From: Cyanoderma ruficeps
Taxonomy: Eukaryota; Chordata; Aves; Passeriformes; Timaliidae
Length of the DNA: 64,000 bases
Direction of reading: 5' to 3'
NCBI GenBank assembly: GCA_008694505.1
Contig: VZDJ01000346.1
Span: forward strand, 10,093,244 to 10,157,243
Below the pieces are notes generated by a model. That model had not been told where the DNA came from. It saw only the letters and a program-made list of their open reading frames with translations, and did no database searches. How positions within the stretch are numbered: position 1 is the stretch's first letter; each line of letters starts with the position of its first letter. The position numbers were made by a program, and so were the translations under genes. Positions 14,584 to 26,204 of this stretch are shown here, one piece after another.

Positions 14584-15723
14584 GAAAACCGACTGGGGTC
14601 CTTTCAAGTTCAAAGCCCTAGATCTTACTCCAAACCAAAACACTGCAAGCAGTAAGTGGAAGAACTCCTAGTACAGCATCATCTCCCAGTTTGTCACTCT
14701 AAAGGAAGATGGTCTACACCAAAATTGAATGTAGTACCTATGGAGAAAGCAAACCAATCCCGTAGGAATGGCTAGGCCTCCTAGGAAGCAGGATTCTGTA
14801 AAATGTATTATCAGGCTAAGGGGAAAAAAATACACTCCACACTAATACACTTCAGGTTTTGGATCAGTTTTATCTTTTCTTTTCCCTGTGTAAGCATATA
14901 AGTTGTGTAGTTAGACAGAAATTGTCTTGAAAACTACCTATTTTCCTCATCGTACACCCTCAAACCTCACCTGTTTCAAAAGGCATCTCAGCAAAGACAA
15001 GTCTAGGAAAAGTGACCTAACCACAAACAACTGTGAAGAGAACTGGACCCTGACCCACTGGCACTATCAAAACCAGGAGTGTATAACCAAGAGCTTATGC
15101 TTTTTAAGGCTTAAAAATATTTAAATATTGTTTAGAATCATTAAATAACATTTATCTTTAGTGCAAAAACACTTTAGGTTTCTATCCAGCGATGACTAAA
15201 GATCACGATTTATTCGCACATATATTTGTGAGAAATTAAATATGAAGTTACTGTTTTTTTAAGAATCCCTACATAAAAGAGCAGAAATAAAATTTGCAAG
15301 CTATTACACATACCATTAACAATTGCTATAGAAGAAATATTTGACAGCCACACAGAGCTGTCAAATACACGTCAAGCAGCGAAGAAAATTCATTTTCTCT
15401 CCAAGCACTCCAGTTTCTCCCCAGCCTGCAATTTCTCTCCCCCAATCCTACATAAAGTTAGCTGCGTGGTTTCCAGGCTGGCAGCTGTCACCCCCATCTC
15501 AGCCAAGCCGCGCACCATCAGTGATTTGGAGATCGGGCCTCCTTTTGTATCTAACACCCGGTGCGTGAGTAGGGGAAGGCAGCGCACACCGGCGCTGCGT
15601 GTGACAGCGCTGCCGCCTTTATCCCCGCTCCCGTCATTCTCTCACACACCGCGATCCCCCATCCGCATTGTCTGCCTCGCTCCATCCCTGATTAATATAG
15701 GCACGTTCTCGCTCCTCCGCCAG

Positions 15724-15783
15724 GGATCCCCGGGAACCCACTTCCTCGGCCAAGGATCCCCGGGAACCCCCTTCCTCGGCCGG
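15724..15783. repeat. Two-copy 30-bp tandem repeat inside UBR5 intron 1
   Basis: Copies at 15724-15753 and 15754-15783 share the core GGATCCCCGGGAACCC followed by CTTCCTCGGCC and differ at only a few positions. It lies about 240 bp inside the intron from the UBR5 donor, still in the CpG island. A recent local duplication is the simplest explanation. Confidence 0.85.
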
Positions 15784-16020
15784 ACGCCGGGACTTCCCTG
15801 GCCGGCCGGAGCCCTCGCCGGGTCCGCGGCGAAGGTCGCGGCCCCCCCAATCCCGCGCGGGGCGAAGTTGGCGGCGGCGGCCGCCGGGAGAGGCCGCTCG
15901 GACCGGGACGCCCCGGGACCCGGCGGAACCGCGGCCCGGCGGGGGGGGTCGGGCCGGCCCCGCTGCCCCGGGGCCCCTCCCCTCGCCCCCGGGGGGCCCC
16001 TCCCCTCCGCCCCCCCTCAC

Positions 16021-16082
16021 CGGTCGTTGAGCTGGTCCTCGGTGCCCGGCAGCGGGTGCACCACGAAGTGAATCGAGGTCAT
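16021..16082 (-). CDS. UBR5: UBR5 coding exon 1 (N-terminal 20 codons plus two bases)
   Basis: The minus strand encodes MTSIHFVVHPLPGTEDQ followed by LNDR, identical to the N-terminus of vertebrate UBR5 (EDD/hyd), a very large HECT E3 ubiquitin ligase that also has UBA, UBR-box and MLLE domains and acts in protein quality control, transcription and DNA-damage signalling. The start ATG has A at -3, a good Kozak context. The exon ends with two bases of the Arg codon and is followed by GTGAGG on the minus strand (16020 down to 16015), a consensus splice donor. The frame is open upstream of the ATG, but no in-frame ATG was found there; the longest upstream start in that frame is a GTG at 16313. 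All other exons must lie to the left. Exact family identity makes this call very sure, although only a small fraction of the protein is present. Confidence 0.96.
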
Positions 16083-16309
16083 GTTCCGCGCCGGTGCCCC
16101 CCCGGCGGCGGCGGGAGGCGGGCGGGCGGGCGGGGGCCGGGCACACAATGGGGGCGGCGGGGGAGGGGGCTCTCGGCCGCCGTCCCTCCCCCGGGGTGGT
16201 TCGGGGCCGCCCGGCGGAGTCTCGGGCTCTCGGCGGCCGCGGCGCTGCGGGCGCGGGGCGGGGCGGAACGGCCGCAACGGCGCCGCTCGGAGCTGGGCCC
16301 GCGCCGCGC

Positions 16310-16327
16310 TCACGCACGCGCCGCCAT
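16310..16327 (-). other. Candidate five-codon upstream ORF in the UBR5 leader
   Basis: On the minus strand, ATG GCG GCG CGT GCG TGA encodes MAARA and stops. The ATG is part of the YY1 motif. It is out of frame with the UBR5 start and lies 228 bases before it. It would matter only if transcription starts upstream of 16327, which the sequence cannot show. Confidence 0.4.
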
Positions 16328-16333
16328 CTTGGC
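16320..16333 (-). promoter_or_regulatory. YY1 binding site in the UBR5 promoter
   Basis: The minus strand reads GCCAAGATGGCGGC, a full match to the YY1 consensus (AAnATGGCGGC). The motif is in the same orientation as UBR5 transcription, as is typical of YY1 sites placed just downstream of start sites in TATA-less housekeeping promoters. Confidence 0.8.
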
Positions 16334-16486
16334 TTCCAGCGGGCCCTTCTCCCTCCCCCCTCCCCCGCCCTCCGTGCGCCGCGACAGGGAAGGGGCGGGG
16401 CTTGACCGGCGCGCGCGGCGGCGCGCGTGCAAGCCTCGTGCTGACTGGCGCGCGCGGCTCCCTCCCCTGCCACTAAGCGCGCCGCC

Positions 16487-16492
16487 GATTGG
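16487..16492 (-). promoter_or_regulatory. Inverted CCAAT box (NF-Y type)
   Basis: GATTGG on the plus strand is CCAATC read in the UBR5 direction. It sits about 155 bp upstream of the YY1 site and about 400 bp upstream of the UBR5 ATG, within the CpG island. It could serve UBR5 or a divergent transcript. Confidence 0.6.
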
Positions 16493-16523
16493 CCCGGTGC
16501 GTCGCCCTCGCGGCGGGACGCTG

Positions 16524-16531
16524 TGACGTCA
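16524..16531. promoter_or_regulatory. Palindromic cAMP-response element
   Basis: A perfect TGACGTCA (CREB/ATF site) lies in the CpG island upstream of UBR5, about 35 bp beyond the CCAAT box. Palindromic CREs in CpG-island promoters are frequently occupied by CREB/ATF1. Binding here is inferred from the motif only. Confidence 0.65.
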
Positions 16532-16554
16532 TTGCGCGCAGGGACGTAAAGCAC

Positions 16555-16560
16555 CACGTG
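16555..16560. promoter_or_regulatory. E-box (CACGTG)
   Basis: A palindromic CACGTG, the site for USF, MYC/MAX and related bHLH-ZIP factors, lies 24 bp from the CRE in the UBR5 CpG island. Confidence 0.5.
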
Positions 16561-16904
16561 CCTCCCCCGGCTCTCTCTTCCCCCTCCCCCCCCCGCCCCA
16601 GAGCGGCTCCCCCTGAGGCGCGGGGCGGGAGCCAGGCGGGAGCGGAGCCGCTTCCTCTTGGCCGGAGCGGCCCCGGGAAGGAAGTGGGGGTGGCTGAGGC
16701 CTCAGAGTGCTGCTCCCCAGGGGTGCCCTGCGGGGGGGGGACAGGGATTTCCCCCGATGTTCGCAGGTGATTCAAGCCCGGCGCCCGTCGGCACCCGCTC
16801 TCCGCGACCGGTGCTGGCTCTGTTCTTTCTTGTTGCGTTTCTTACTGCATTTCTAGTCAGTCCTCCCTGTAGCAGCCGGGATTTTAAACCATTTTTCAAG
16901 GAGG

Positions 16905-17258
16905 TTCCCAGAATCATTAGGGTTGGAGGAGACCTATGGAGATCATCCAGTCCAAACCCTCTGCCAAGGCAGGGTTATCTGGAGCAGGGGACACAGAAAC
17001 GTGTCCAGGTGGGTTTGGAATGTGTCCAGAGAGGGAGCGACATCCCTGGGCAGCCTCTTGGTGTGCTTTGCCACTCTCTGCCTAAAGCAGTTCTACCTTA
17101 CGTTGAGGTGGAGCTTGTATTTCAGTTTATGGCCTTTAGTCCTCGTCCTATCGCTGGGCACGAGCAAAAGGAGACTGGCACCATCCCCTTGACACATTCC
17201 TTTAAGATATTTTTATCTCTTGATGCCGTCCCTTTTCAGTCTTCTCTTCTCTAGACTA
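16905..17258 (-). mobile_element. CR1 LINE 3' fragment
   Basis: Read on the plus strand it is the reverse complement of a CR1 3' end: AGAATCATTAGGGTTGGAGG, then GATCATCCAGTCCAAACC, CTGGGCAGCCTC, a CTAAAGCAGTTCTACCTTACG block and TTCTCTTCTCTAGACTAAC. It abuts the right edge of the UBR5 CpG island. The copy is diverged and truncated. Confidence 0.88.
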
Positions 17259-19829
17259 ACCACTGGGCTGGTGGTGTATCAGAATAAAAAGCTACCACGC
17301 TGTGAAGCTCTCGGTGCCGCTGTGCTTGCATGCCTTCCCTCTGGACAAGGTTTAACTTAACTGTTCCAAGAGATTACACCTTGCCAATGGAGCTGTTTTT
17401 AACAAATTAACATCTCAATGTACCGAAGGTTGAGTAGCAAAGTCAATAAAACAGCCATTTGTTTCTATAGAAACTAAACACCTTAGCTGGGATTGTACCA
17501 AGCTTTGATTTTGGTAGGGTTTTTTTGTTGTTGGGGTTTTTTAACTGGAATTTGCTGCTTTTGCAGCCTTCTCTTGTTTTCAGGAAAGCAGAAATTTGGA
17601 AAATAACTCGGAATTTTTTAGCGTGTGAGGAATGATGGTAATTGCGTGGCAGTGGTACCAAACAACCTTCAGAACCTAGTTCAGTGAGTTAGAATTGATT
17701 TCTGAGTCTGTATAATCATAAACCCTAAAAATCTCAGTTTGTTCCCCCACTTTTAGACCTTAAGGAGCTTTGTAACTTCCCGTCTTCCACTCCCCTTTCT
17801 TCCTAGGTTCTTCCTCCAGTACAGCTGGAAGGCGCTAATCCAAGAATCGGCTGATGCAGCTGCTTGCTGCCTAGAGGTTTGGGGAGTTTGTGAAGGTTTT
17901 GTTCCTAACTATCATTTATGCGAGGAAATGTCATGGAGAGAAGAAATATTCAATTGATGCATTCCAGATTTCTTATTCTCAGATGAAGTTTCCCCATATG
18001 TTCTGTTCTCAAGTGGCAGTGATCCTCAAATGCCTTCAAGAATACAAATAAGTAATGTAGCTTATCCTGAGAGGAAAATACTAACTGGTTTCTGGAAACC
18101 TACAATGCATGGAATAGGACTCATTCTATTTGGCAGTGAGACAGTGCAGTAGCTGTGCTTTTAAAAACTAGTAAGTCTCATTTTTAAAAGTAAGATGTTT
18201 ACCTTTTTACTTTTTTCCCATTAGGAAGAGCTTAAGAGTTTATTATTCTGTGTTTGATTGTACCTACATTTGTTAGGTTTTTTCTGCCTTTTTTTTTTTC
18301 TAACATCAGTCTTTACGTTTTCCCTGAAAATATTTGTGGTGTTTATCACAGTGAGAGATTCCTATGAGCTGTGTTGATCTCAGTTATTTTATCAGATTTA
18401 CTTGTGTGTTTTGATAACCACCTGAAAAGCCTTGCTTCTCAAATTTGATTTTTTTTCCCAGAGAAAAAAATATTTCCCTTTGGCAGTCATTGCTCTTTTC
18501 TATTGAACAGTAGGAAGATGGGTCACATGAATTCCCACAGAGCCCTTCAGAATGCTGTCAAGAATTTTTGGTAGGTTTTGGGAAGTTCTAGATATTTGTT
18601 TGCTTTTCTGTTCAAGATGTAGCTCTCCAAAGCATTTACATTTCCAAATATCATGACTTGTTCATTGGAATTCTCCAAGGGGGTGGGTATAAGGAAGATA
18701 TTTCCATTACACTCTTCCTTCCACCATTAACACACAGCCTTTAAAAATTATTGAGTTATGGAAACCTGCTAGATACAGGAAAGGAGCTGGGAAAGCCCTA
18801 AGGGAGTGCACATCTGTTAGGCCTCAGCAGTCTGCTGCTGACTATTTCCAAGCAGTTCTTTTTCTGTAGCTTTATTTACATTGTGTCTAAACCCCAGTTT
18901 TAGGGTTTGATCGTGGCTGATCGTGGCTTTGCCAATGCAAACACTCAGCATGACCAAAATTTTTAAAAAAATTAAAAATGGATTCCACTGGAACTTGTAT
19001 TCAGAACCAGAATAAACTTGAGTAGTGCAAATGTCAGCTCTTGTTCACACGAGGAGTTTACACTGCTGTCTAAAATGGCAACTAAGCATAGGTGGGAGGA
19101 CACAAAGCCAAGTGCTCAGTTGGTGATGTCTTCTGACACTTTGGAATATGGAGGAAGTTCCAGCTCGGGGATGTGAGGCTGCATCTTACTGGTTGACTTT
19201 TGCATTACCAGGAAGTGGCAAGCACTGAATGTCTGCCTTGGCCACTCGTTCTTGGAAGATAATTACAGGGATTACAGCTTGATGGCCCTTTGATTATCGG
19301 AATTTGACTTCAAATAGAATTGCTTTCTGTTTGCAGGACTACTCATTTTTACAACTTGTGTTTTTTAAGAACTTTAAAATAGAAGGGTTTTTTCCCCAAG
19401 TTCTCTCGATTGCCCTAGCCTGTTGGATGTGAGCATCCAATACTGAAATGGTATTTAAACATTCATATTTGCCAAGTCATGAAAAAACCCTTAAGAACCA
19501 AACCAGATATTCTTTCTTTATGAATTATGTCTTTAAGACAACATTGTATGTCTTGGCCTAAGAAATTTGGCTGCCTACATTGCACAGCTCCTCTGTGTGT
19601 AGATAGTACTATTTTCAGGTCTATAGGTAAAGCAGCAGCTTCCTTATGAAGGTGCAGCTATAAATACATCAACACCTAACCAGCAGAACAAGTTTCTTGC
19701 TGGTATATTTTCTGTGCAAGAGTTTTGTCAACTTGGAAATACTGTACAAAATAACTCCTGTGGGATCACTGCTGTCATGTCTGAAATTTAGTTTTGGTGA
19801 GAGTCAGCATTTCCTGGAGTTTTCAGACT

Positions 19830-19905
19830 GGTAGAAGCACATACTTTGGCAAGGATCTCTGGAGGTCATCTTATCCAGCCTTCTGCTCCACAAACATTTA
19901 GTTCC
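19830..19905 (-). mobile_element. Possible degenerate CR1 3' end
   Basis: The segment with GGATCTCTGGAGGTCATC followed by TTATCCAGCCTTCTGCTCC resembles the reverse complement of the CR1 3' terminus (the block that normally reads GACCTCTAAGATCATC then AGTCCAACC). It is too short and diverged for a firm call. Confidence 0.4.
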
Positions 19906-20897
19906 AGTGGATCGGGAACTTTCACATCAGAAAAAGCTTCTGAATAATATGCACTGGGACAGATTTATTCTCAGCTGCTTGCTACTTGGCAGCTGCAGGC
20001 CTGGTGGGTTACACACAAGTCTGTTCTGCTAAAGATGGGAGGATTGGGATAGGAGGACTGCAAGGGACTTTGTGCTGTAAACAGTGGAAGTAGATGCCAG
20101 CAGGTGTAGCACAGGCAGCACTATCTGCCCCTGATGGGCCGTGCAGAAGTCAAGGAAGAGGCCCTGAGTGGAAGTAAAGGCTTCAGGCAGTGAAGGAGAG
20201 CTCCAGAATGCACTTTCCAGGCTGTTAACTCCAGATGTCAACAGAGATGACATCAGGCTGGCACCATAAGATTGTATTTTGCTCTGGAAGAAATGAGGCC
20301 AGCATTCCTGGAAATGTCAGGCAAGAATGCTGTGCAGAAAACTGCAGTTTCTAGATTGTTCCCAAGGCTGAAAAGAAGTTCCTATAATGAACAGCTAAGT
20401 ACACGGCCATCACCTTGTGTCACAGACTGAAGCAAAGTAGCTTAGTAAGGTTCAGAGCTGATGAGAACTCATTTTACATGACACTTTTCTTACAGGGGGT
20501 TTTTCAGTGTTTAATAGTGCACACACCATTTCTCTCTACCCTGGCATTCTTCAGTGACAAAAAACCACGTTTAGTTCTGCTTTGATCTTTGTCTTTCCCC
20601 TATCTGCAGTACTAGGTGGTTCTGCTGCCTCTCCAATGCTTGGGTCAATTAAGCTAGCAGAGACCTCTGAGACCAGGAGTTTGTGTCAAAATTTGGCTGA
20701 GATTCAGATATTCAGAAGCAAATTTGGTGAGTTTTGACACACAGCCTGGACTGAAATACATGTGTTTAAAATCAGGCAACACTGGAGGTGCCTGATCTCC
20801 CTTCTTCTCCCTTGTCTGATCTACTCTGCATTTCCTCTCTTCAGCTCTGCAGTGAAGGACTCCAGAGATAGAAATTAGGATTCTGCAAGAAATCTAG

Positions 20898-21187
20898 CTT
20901 CCAAGAAAGCTGGAGAGGGACTTTCTACAAAGGCAGGTAGTAATGGCTTTACAGTAGAAGAGGGCAGATTTAGATGAGAGATAAGGTAGAAATTATTCAG
21001 GATGAAGGTGGCGATGCACTGGAGCAGGCTGCCCAGAGAAGCTGTGGATGCCTCATCCCTGGAAGTGTTCAAGACCAGGTTGGATGGGGCTTTGAGCAGC
21101 CTGGTCTAGTGGAAGGTATCTCTGCCCATGGCAGGGAAGTTGGAACTAGATGATCTTTAATGTCCCTTCTAACCCAAATAGTTGAAG
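20898..21187 (+). mobile_element. CR1 LINE 3' fragment
   Basis: A sense-strand CR1 3' UTR: AGCTGGAGAGGGACTTTCTAC, CAGATTTAGATGAGAGATAAG, GGAGCAGGCTGCCCAGAGAA, CCCTGGAAGTGTTCAAGACC, TTGGATGGGGCTTTGAGCAG, and GATGATCTTTAATGTCCC just before the element end. It is comparatively well preserved but 5'-truncated. Confidence 0.92.
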
Positions 21188-21550
21188 GAACCTATGATCT
21201 GTTACTCCTTTCTTTACTGTACAGTGTGGTTTGCTTTCTCTGCTTAGGGGTGTTGGCACAACATGTCTGGGATCAAAGTGAGGTCTCTGCCAAGTGTTCA
21301 GTGGAGTTTGTAGATCCAGCAGTACCTGGTAGCCTGAGATTTTGACACTCACTTGACATTGCTTCTCACCATGGTTGTAGCCCCTTACTTATGTCTTTCT
21401 CTTCCAGCTCCCACAGAAACACCTCTGAACATCTATTCCTTCTGACTGGGCATCCGGGACATCTCTTCTTGTCGAGGCCCCACCACAGAGTTTACATGAT
21501 CACTCTTTTGTGTGTAGCCCAGACCTGTCGGCTGACAAATGCAGCTGAGC

Positions 21551-21620
21551 GTGACAAGAGGAGCTCACCAGGCATCCCGGGATCAGGAGTATGACAACGG
21601 GAGCTCACCAGGCATCTTGG
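21551..21620. repeat. Two-copy 40-bp direct repeat
   Basis: Positions 21551-21580 and 21591-21620 share GGAGCTCACCAGGCATC with matching flanks (GTGACAAGA against ATGACAACG), a period of 40 bp. No gene is seen around it. Confidence 0.85.
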
Positions 21621-24600
21621 GCACTGTGCAGGAGTGAGGGAGGAGAGGCTGTGGGCAGGCCCCTGTATGACTGTCCCTGTAAGGTGGCCTGGGCAGAGCT
21701 GGCATGCACAGTGTACATGGTGTGTGTTTCTCTGAGACTTTGTGTCACCTGGGCAGGTGTTCCTGTGCAGGCAGCTGTAAAGCAGAATTGTATTCTTTCG
21801 TATCAGAGCAGCTTCCTTTAAAGTTTCTAGTAAGGAAAGACAGAATTTGTTTGAAGTTTGGCAACTTTAGGGTGGGCATGTGTTCCTAGGGGGTTGTCTG
21901 TGTTCTTATGGAATTGCCTTCTCCTTCTTATCTGTCTGCAGGCTGTCAAGGGAGTCCAGGTGATTAACTAGGACAATAAAGTGGCTTTTTATTTTCCTAT
22001 TAGTTTCATTTGATTTGATTAGCTACTCTTTTCTTAACCATATTTACCTTCAAATATGGCAGTTTGGAAAAAAATTATAAAATGTGTGGGTGAAATGCAT
22101 TCACAGCAATAGTTCTGTGTGGCCTTGATTCATGTACTGCCTTCTGAAATTATTGCAGAGTATATTTGTTTCTGACAGGGAAAGGAGTGGAGACCTTCCA
22201 GGTCAAAAGCAAATTAATTATTCCATGGACTCCAGTGGGGGCAGGATTTGCTTTCAGCATACATACTTTCAGCCTACACTTTAGCTGCTGTTTCTCTGTC
22301 ATTAAATAGCCATTTGTCATGGATGGGTATTTATAATATAGGAAGAAATAGTAGATGGTTCTTGGGTTTTAATTCCCCTTGAAAAAAATACTAAAATTAA
22401 CACATTTCCAGAGAAGTTCAGCATAGCACAAAGCAGTGGGTGCCAAGTCCCCAGCCATCCCCGTTTGGAGGGTGGTTTTGTTGGCCACCTCTAGCTGTTC
22501 CTCATGGACTGAACATCCACAGCTTTCGCAGAGATAATGAGGCACTTTGGGAGTGCAGTTTCCCAGTTGGTTTTACCCCAAAGGAGGCCAGGTTATGTGC
22601 TCTCAGGCTGCTCCCCAACATGAAACAGAAAATGGTGAGAGGAAGATAAGTTTCGAGCCCAAACTGCTGATTTGAACAATAGCACAGGCACACAGAGAGA
22701 AAACTGATCTGCTTGTGAAATAGCTCCAAGGCAGCCTCCATTTATAGCTGGCACTTTAAGCAAACCAGAGGCTGTGTCATTTGAGAAGTGGATTATAAAC
22801 AGTGGCTGTTCAGGAGAAATTTGGCCCATGCAAAATGAGTGTACACAGAGGCTACAAATCCACCATCCCTTCTGAAATATCTCTTCCATATTTCAGCAGC
22901 TGGAGGTTCCCGTCAGGAGGTGCAGTCAAAGTGTCAAACACAGCCCATTCCCTTTAAACAATGGGTTTTGCTTCCAGGGGAGATTGCACCTTCTGCTAAA
23001 AATTTTACGAGCTTTTGTCTTGTTTTCCCCTTTTCAATCACTAAGGACATTCACATAGAACAGGATGGTTGTTTTTTACTGTTCTTCCATATCCCTATAG
23101 CATCTTCCCTAGATGAGGACACAGTTGCAGTGGGTCTTGAAACCAGTCACAGAAGTGATTAAATGTCAAAAAATGTCAAAAAAGTAGATGCTAAATTCAT
23201 GTGAAGAGAATTTTTATGGTGATGGTGCTTCAGTACTGAAAGGTAGAAAAAAATTGGAGTGGAGACAGTGGTCAATAGGAGATACAGCACATGAAGACTG
23301 TGCTGGGAACTGCTTGGCAGTTAACATTTAGCTTCATTGAAACTAATGGAGGAAAGAAAATATGAGTAAATAGTCTGGAAAGTTTTTCTTCCATTGCAGT
23401 TATGAGGAAAGGGACACAGTTAACTGGTGCTGAGCATTTTATTGTGAATAACAGCAATTGCAACACTTGCATATGCCTACATATGTGTTGGTGAACATAT
23501 TTCTATAGACAGGCAGGTAGTTGACACAAAACAGCAAGCAGATTTGCAAATTCAGAATTACTTGCTACTAACTGAACATACAGGTAGTTTCACTTGTCTT
23601 TTGCTGTGAACTGAGACTTTAATTATTGGGGCTTAAATGTTTAATACTGCACATCTAGTTTGTCTATTTTTTAACAAGTGTCAAACAAAAAGGTTAAGGT
23701 ATTGCAAAATGGGATAGCAGAAGAAATATGGCCCTAAGTCATCTTTGAAACATTTTAATGAAAACTGTAATGCCACTAGAATCTGCAGGAGGGCAGTCAG
23801 TATATTATCACTTACAGGAAATTTCAAAGTTTGAATTTGGGTTATGAGCAGTGGGCAAAAGAAAAACTGAACTAAAAGCCAGGTAGAAACCTGTTAGCAT
23901 TTGGCAGATCTTTTCACTCACGATTCTGTACTTATACTTGGCCTTTTCCCGCCGCACAGTTTGTACAACTACCCAGCTAAATTTGCCTAAAGTTTTCCCT
24001 GTCATCATCGTGCCTTCCAGCTGGCAGAGCAGCCCCTTGGCTGCTCCTCTGGGCAGGATGCCTGCTGGGCACTCTGCTGGGGTGGAGCTGGTGTCCATTG
24101 GGAAGTGTATTCTTGTGTCACCTAGCTTTTGGGACTACAGAGGCTGGAGCACAAATACATTGGTTCGGGATGTCCCATTTAGAAATGCTGTTCATTTTTA
24201 ATGCACAAGTTCCAGGCTTTTACCTGAGGAATGTACAGAAGTTTACAGTATGTAAGGCACTAGGGCAGGAGTTCAGATAGGCTTCAGTCATAATGGCAGG
24301 CGATTTATCCATTTGTCTTTCTATTTCCTAGGATTTATCCTGCTGTTCTGAGAAGCTATGATTTAAAACACACTGAAGTGCCAGTGCAGCCTAATAGCCC
24401 CTTTTCCTACACTGAAACACATCACTGACAGTAGAAGAAACTGTGCTTTGTATCTGTCTCCCAGGGTGAGGGAGAGAATAGCTGAGAGGTATGGGGCTCT
24501 GCCCATAAAAACCACCTCACAGGCTGTCAGCTGAATTTGGAGTGGGAATCAGATCCAGAAAACAGATACCTGCATTTAGGTGTCTAATCTCCCACACTAG

Positions 24601-25136
24601 GTAGTGGAGACTTAGTTATGGCAGTCAATGGAGCTGGGAGTGTGATTCGTCTGGGGAAAAAGAAGTATCCATCCTCTGTTAAGCTGAATCCCTCCTGGCA
24701 GTGAGAGGTGGGGTGCTGAGCTGACACCTCTGAGTATGCAGCTACAGCCTGGAAGCCCATCCCTGGCTGATGACAGGGATTCAGTTTCCAGTTGCTGCAT
24801 TGTTTCTGCAGGTTAATGAGAGGGGCGGGCTGGAGCCCCTGGCAAAGACTGGAGCTGCAGAGCCCTCTGGAGAGTCGGAGCGCGTGTAGGTAAACTGCAT
24901 CCCCTCTCTGAGGGGGGTGAGCACATTAGACCTTATTTAGGTAGTCAAAATGGCACTCAAGGCTGCTCAATAAAGAAACAACATCTCTCTGTTAAAATTA
25001 TTTTTACAACCTCTATTGTCGAGTTCAGACAAATAGACTTAACCAAGCCTTCTTAGGATGTGAAACAGTATCTACCACTTATATCTGAAGCTGTGTTTTA
25101 GATTTTATTTTCCAGACAAAAGAGTAATTTAAAATT

Positions 25137-25144
25137 ATGCAAAT
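25137..25144 (+). promoter_or_regulatory. Octamer motif (possible POU-factor site)
   Basis: A perfect ATGCAAAT within an AT-rich block (25100-25200) that also has AATTTAAAATTA and a second ATGCAGAT. Only the motif is seen; any enhancer role is a guess. Confidence 0.3.
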
Positions 25145-26204
25145 GAGCTGCCAAAGCAAGGCATTATGCAGATTTGTGAGGCAGGCAGCAGAGTGTTAAC
25201 CCTTGGTGCTGCAGCTTGCTGCGGAGGGAGCACTGCTGCAGCAGTTCTGCATTAATTCCTTCCAGCCCTTGTGTTCTTTAATTACAACACTCCTGTGGCT
25301 GTGGCGGAGCCTGAGGTGTGAGGCTCACCCCCTGCACACCCCTATTGCCAAGTGGATTTAGGTGGATGGAGGAGCTGTGCTTGCTGCATTGTTCACCTCA
25401 CAGTCCTGCCCAGCACAAGCTGTACCCAAATCCGGCCTGGGCGTCTCAGAAAAGACAAGTGTTGTGACTGTCATCCGTCGTTTCATATGGGTTGTTTCCA
25501 GAATATTTGAAGTGAATGTCATGGGAGAAATATTAAATTGCTTTTCAAATGTCAGCACTGCAGCAACACTTTAAAAACAATTGACAAGTCCTCTAGTTTG
25601 CTGGCCTGGCTGGTATACACAAGATGCACTAGCAGCCTTGACTTTCTGTAGAGGGAAACTATTAAAAGAATTCCATGTTGTGCTAATTTGTAGATTCAAT
25701 AGCTCATTATCCCACCCAGCTATAAAGGTGGTGGGCATAACTCTCAGTCAGGAACAGATGGGTTTTGATGGAAATCCAAGCTCTGATCTGCTCTGGAAGT
25801 TTGGCCTGATCACTGCAACTGATGCCAACAGCTGACATAGCCACATTGGTGCAAGCACTAGTGCTGAGCAAGAAATCCAATGTTTTATAGCAGTAAAGTA
25901 TGGCAAATGGCAAGAGCAGGCAAATCCCCAACATGCACAAGGATGCAAATGCAACTGATCTGTAGTGGAGATGCCTGATGATGGATTAAAATAGTGGCAG
26001 CCGACCCTGGGGAAGGAGGGAGAGAGTTCACATCATGCACTTTTGGAAGGCCTGGGTTTGTGCCTCAGTCATGTCCATGTGGGACGCCAAGCCCTGTGAA
26101 TATTGGATTTATTCAGCATCAGGTGGGGATGGATCCTGGTGAGGGCAGGAAGGAGTCTGGCTGCAGTATGGGGGCACTTGAATCCGCATTTCCTCCTGCA
26201 CTCC

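Larger units (their letters stand above)
1..16020 (-). other. UBR5: UBR5 intron 1 (5' part, runs off the left edge)
   Basis: Everything left of the exon 1 donor is read as intron. It is AT-rich with stop codons in all frames; the small open frames do not resemble any UBR5 segment. The next expected coding segment (beginning LREVSEKLNKYN in other vertebrates) was looked for by eye on the minus strand and not found, so intron 1 seems to exceed 16 kb. Apart from the repeats listed separately, nothing functional was recognised. Confidence 0.75.
16083..16420 (-). other. UBR5: UBR5 5' untranslated region and transcription start zone (approximate)
   Basis: This GC-rich stretch lies between the UBR5 ATG and the inverted CCAAT box. 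There is no TATA box, so several start sites spread over the CpG island are expected. The upper limit is a guess: a YY1 site in sense orientation at 16320-16333 is usually just downstream of a start site, and NF-Y boxes usually sit 60-100 bp upstream of one, so starts around 16335-16420 are likely. The segment is rich in CCG/CGG triplets and would give a strongly structured leader. Confidence 0.6.
15560..16830. other. UBR5 CpG island
   Basis: CpG density rises sharply here from an AT-rich background, with long runs of C and G, many CGG/GCC triplets, and ETS-like GGAAGT and Sp1-like GGGCGGGG motifs. It includes UBR5 exon 1, its leader, the donor site and the proximal promoter. No coding gene is seen on the plus side, so the promoter may be one-directional or may make an unannotated antisense transcript. 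The edges are judged by eye. Confidence 0.9.

Noticed and set aside
16017..16313. N-terminally extended UBR5 starting at a GTG
   Set aside because: The extension is low-complexity Pro/Arg and UBR5 proteins start at the MTSIHF methionine, which has a good Kozak context here.
15634..16557. 307-residue open frame on the minus strand across the UBR5 CpG island
   Set aside because: Composition is Arg/Pro/Ala/Gly repeats typical of a GC-rich chance frame; it is in a different frame from the UBR5 start and shows no domain.
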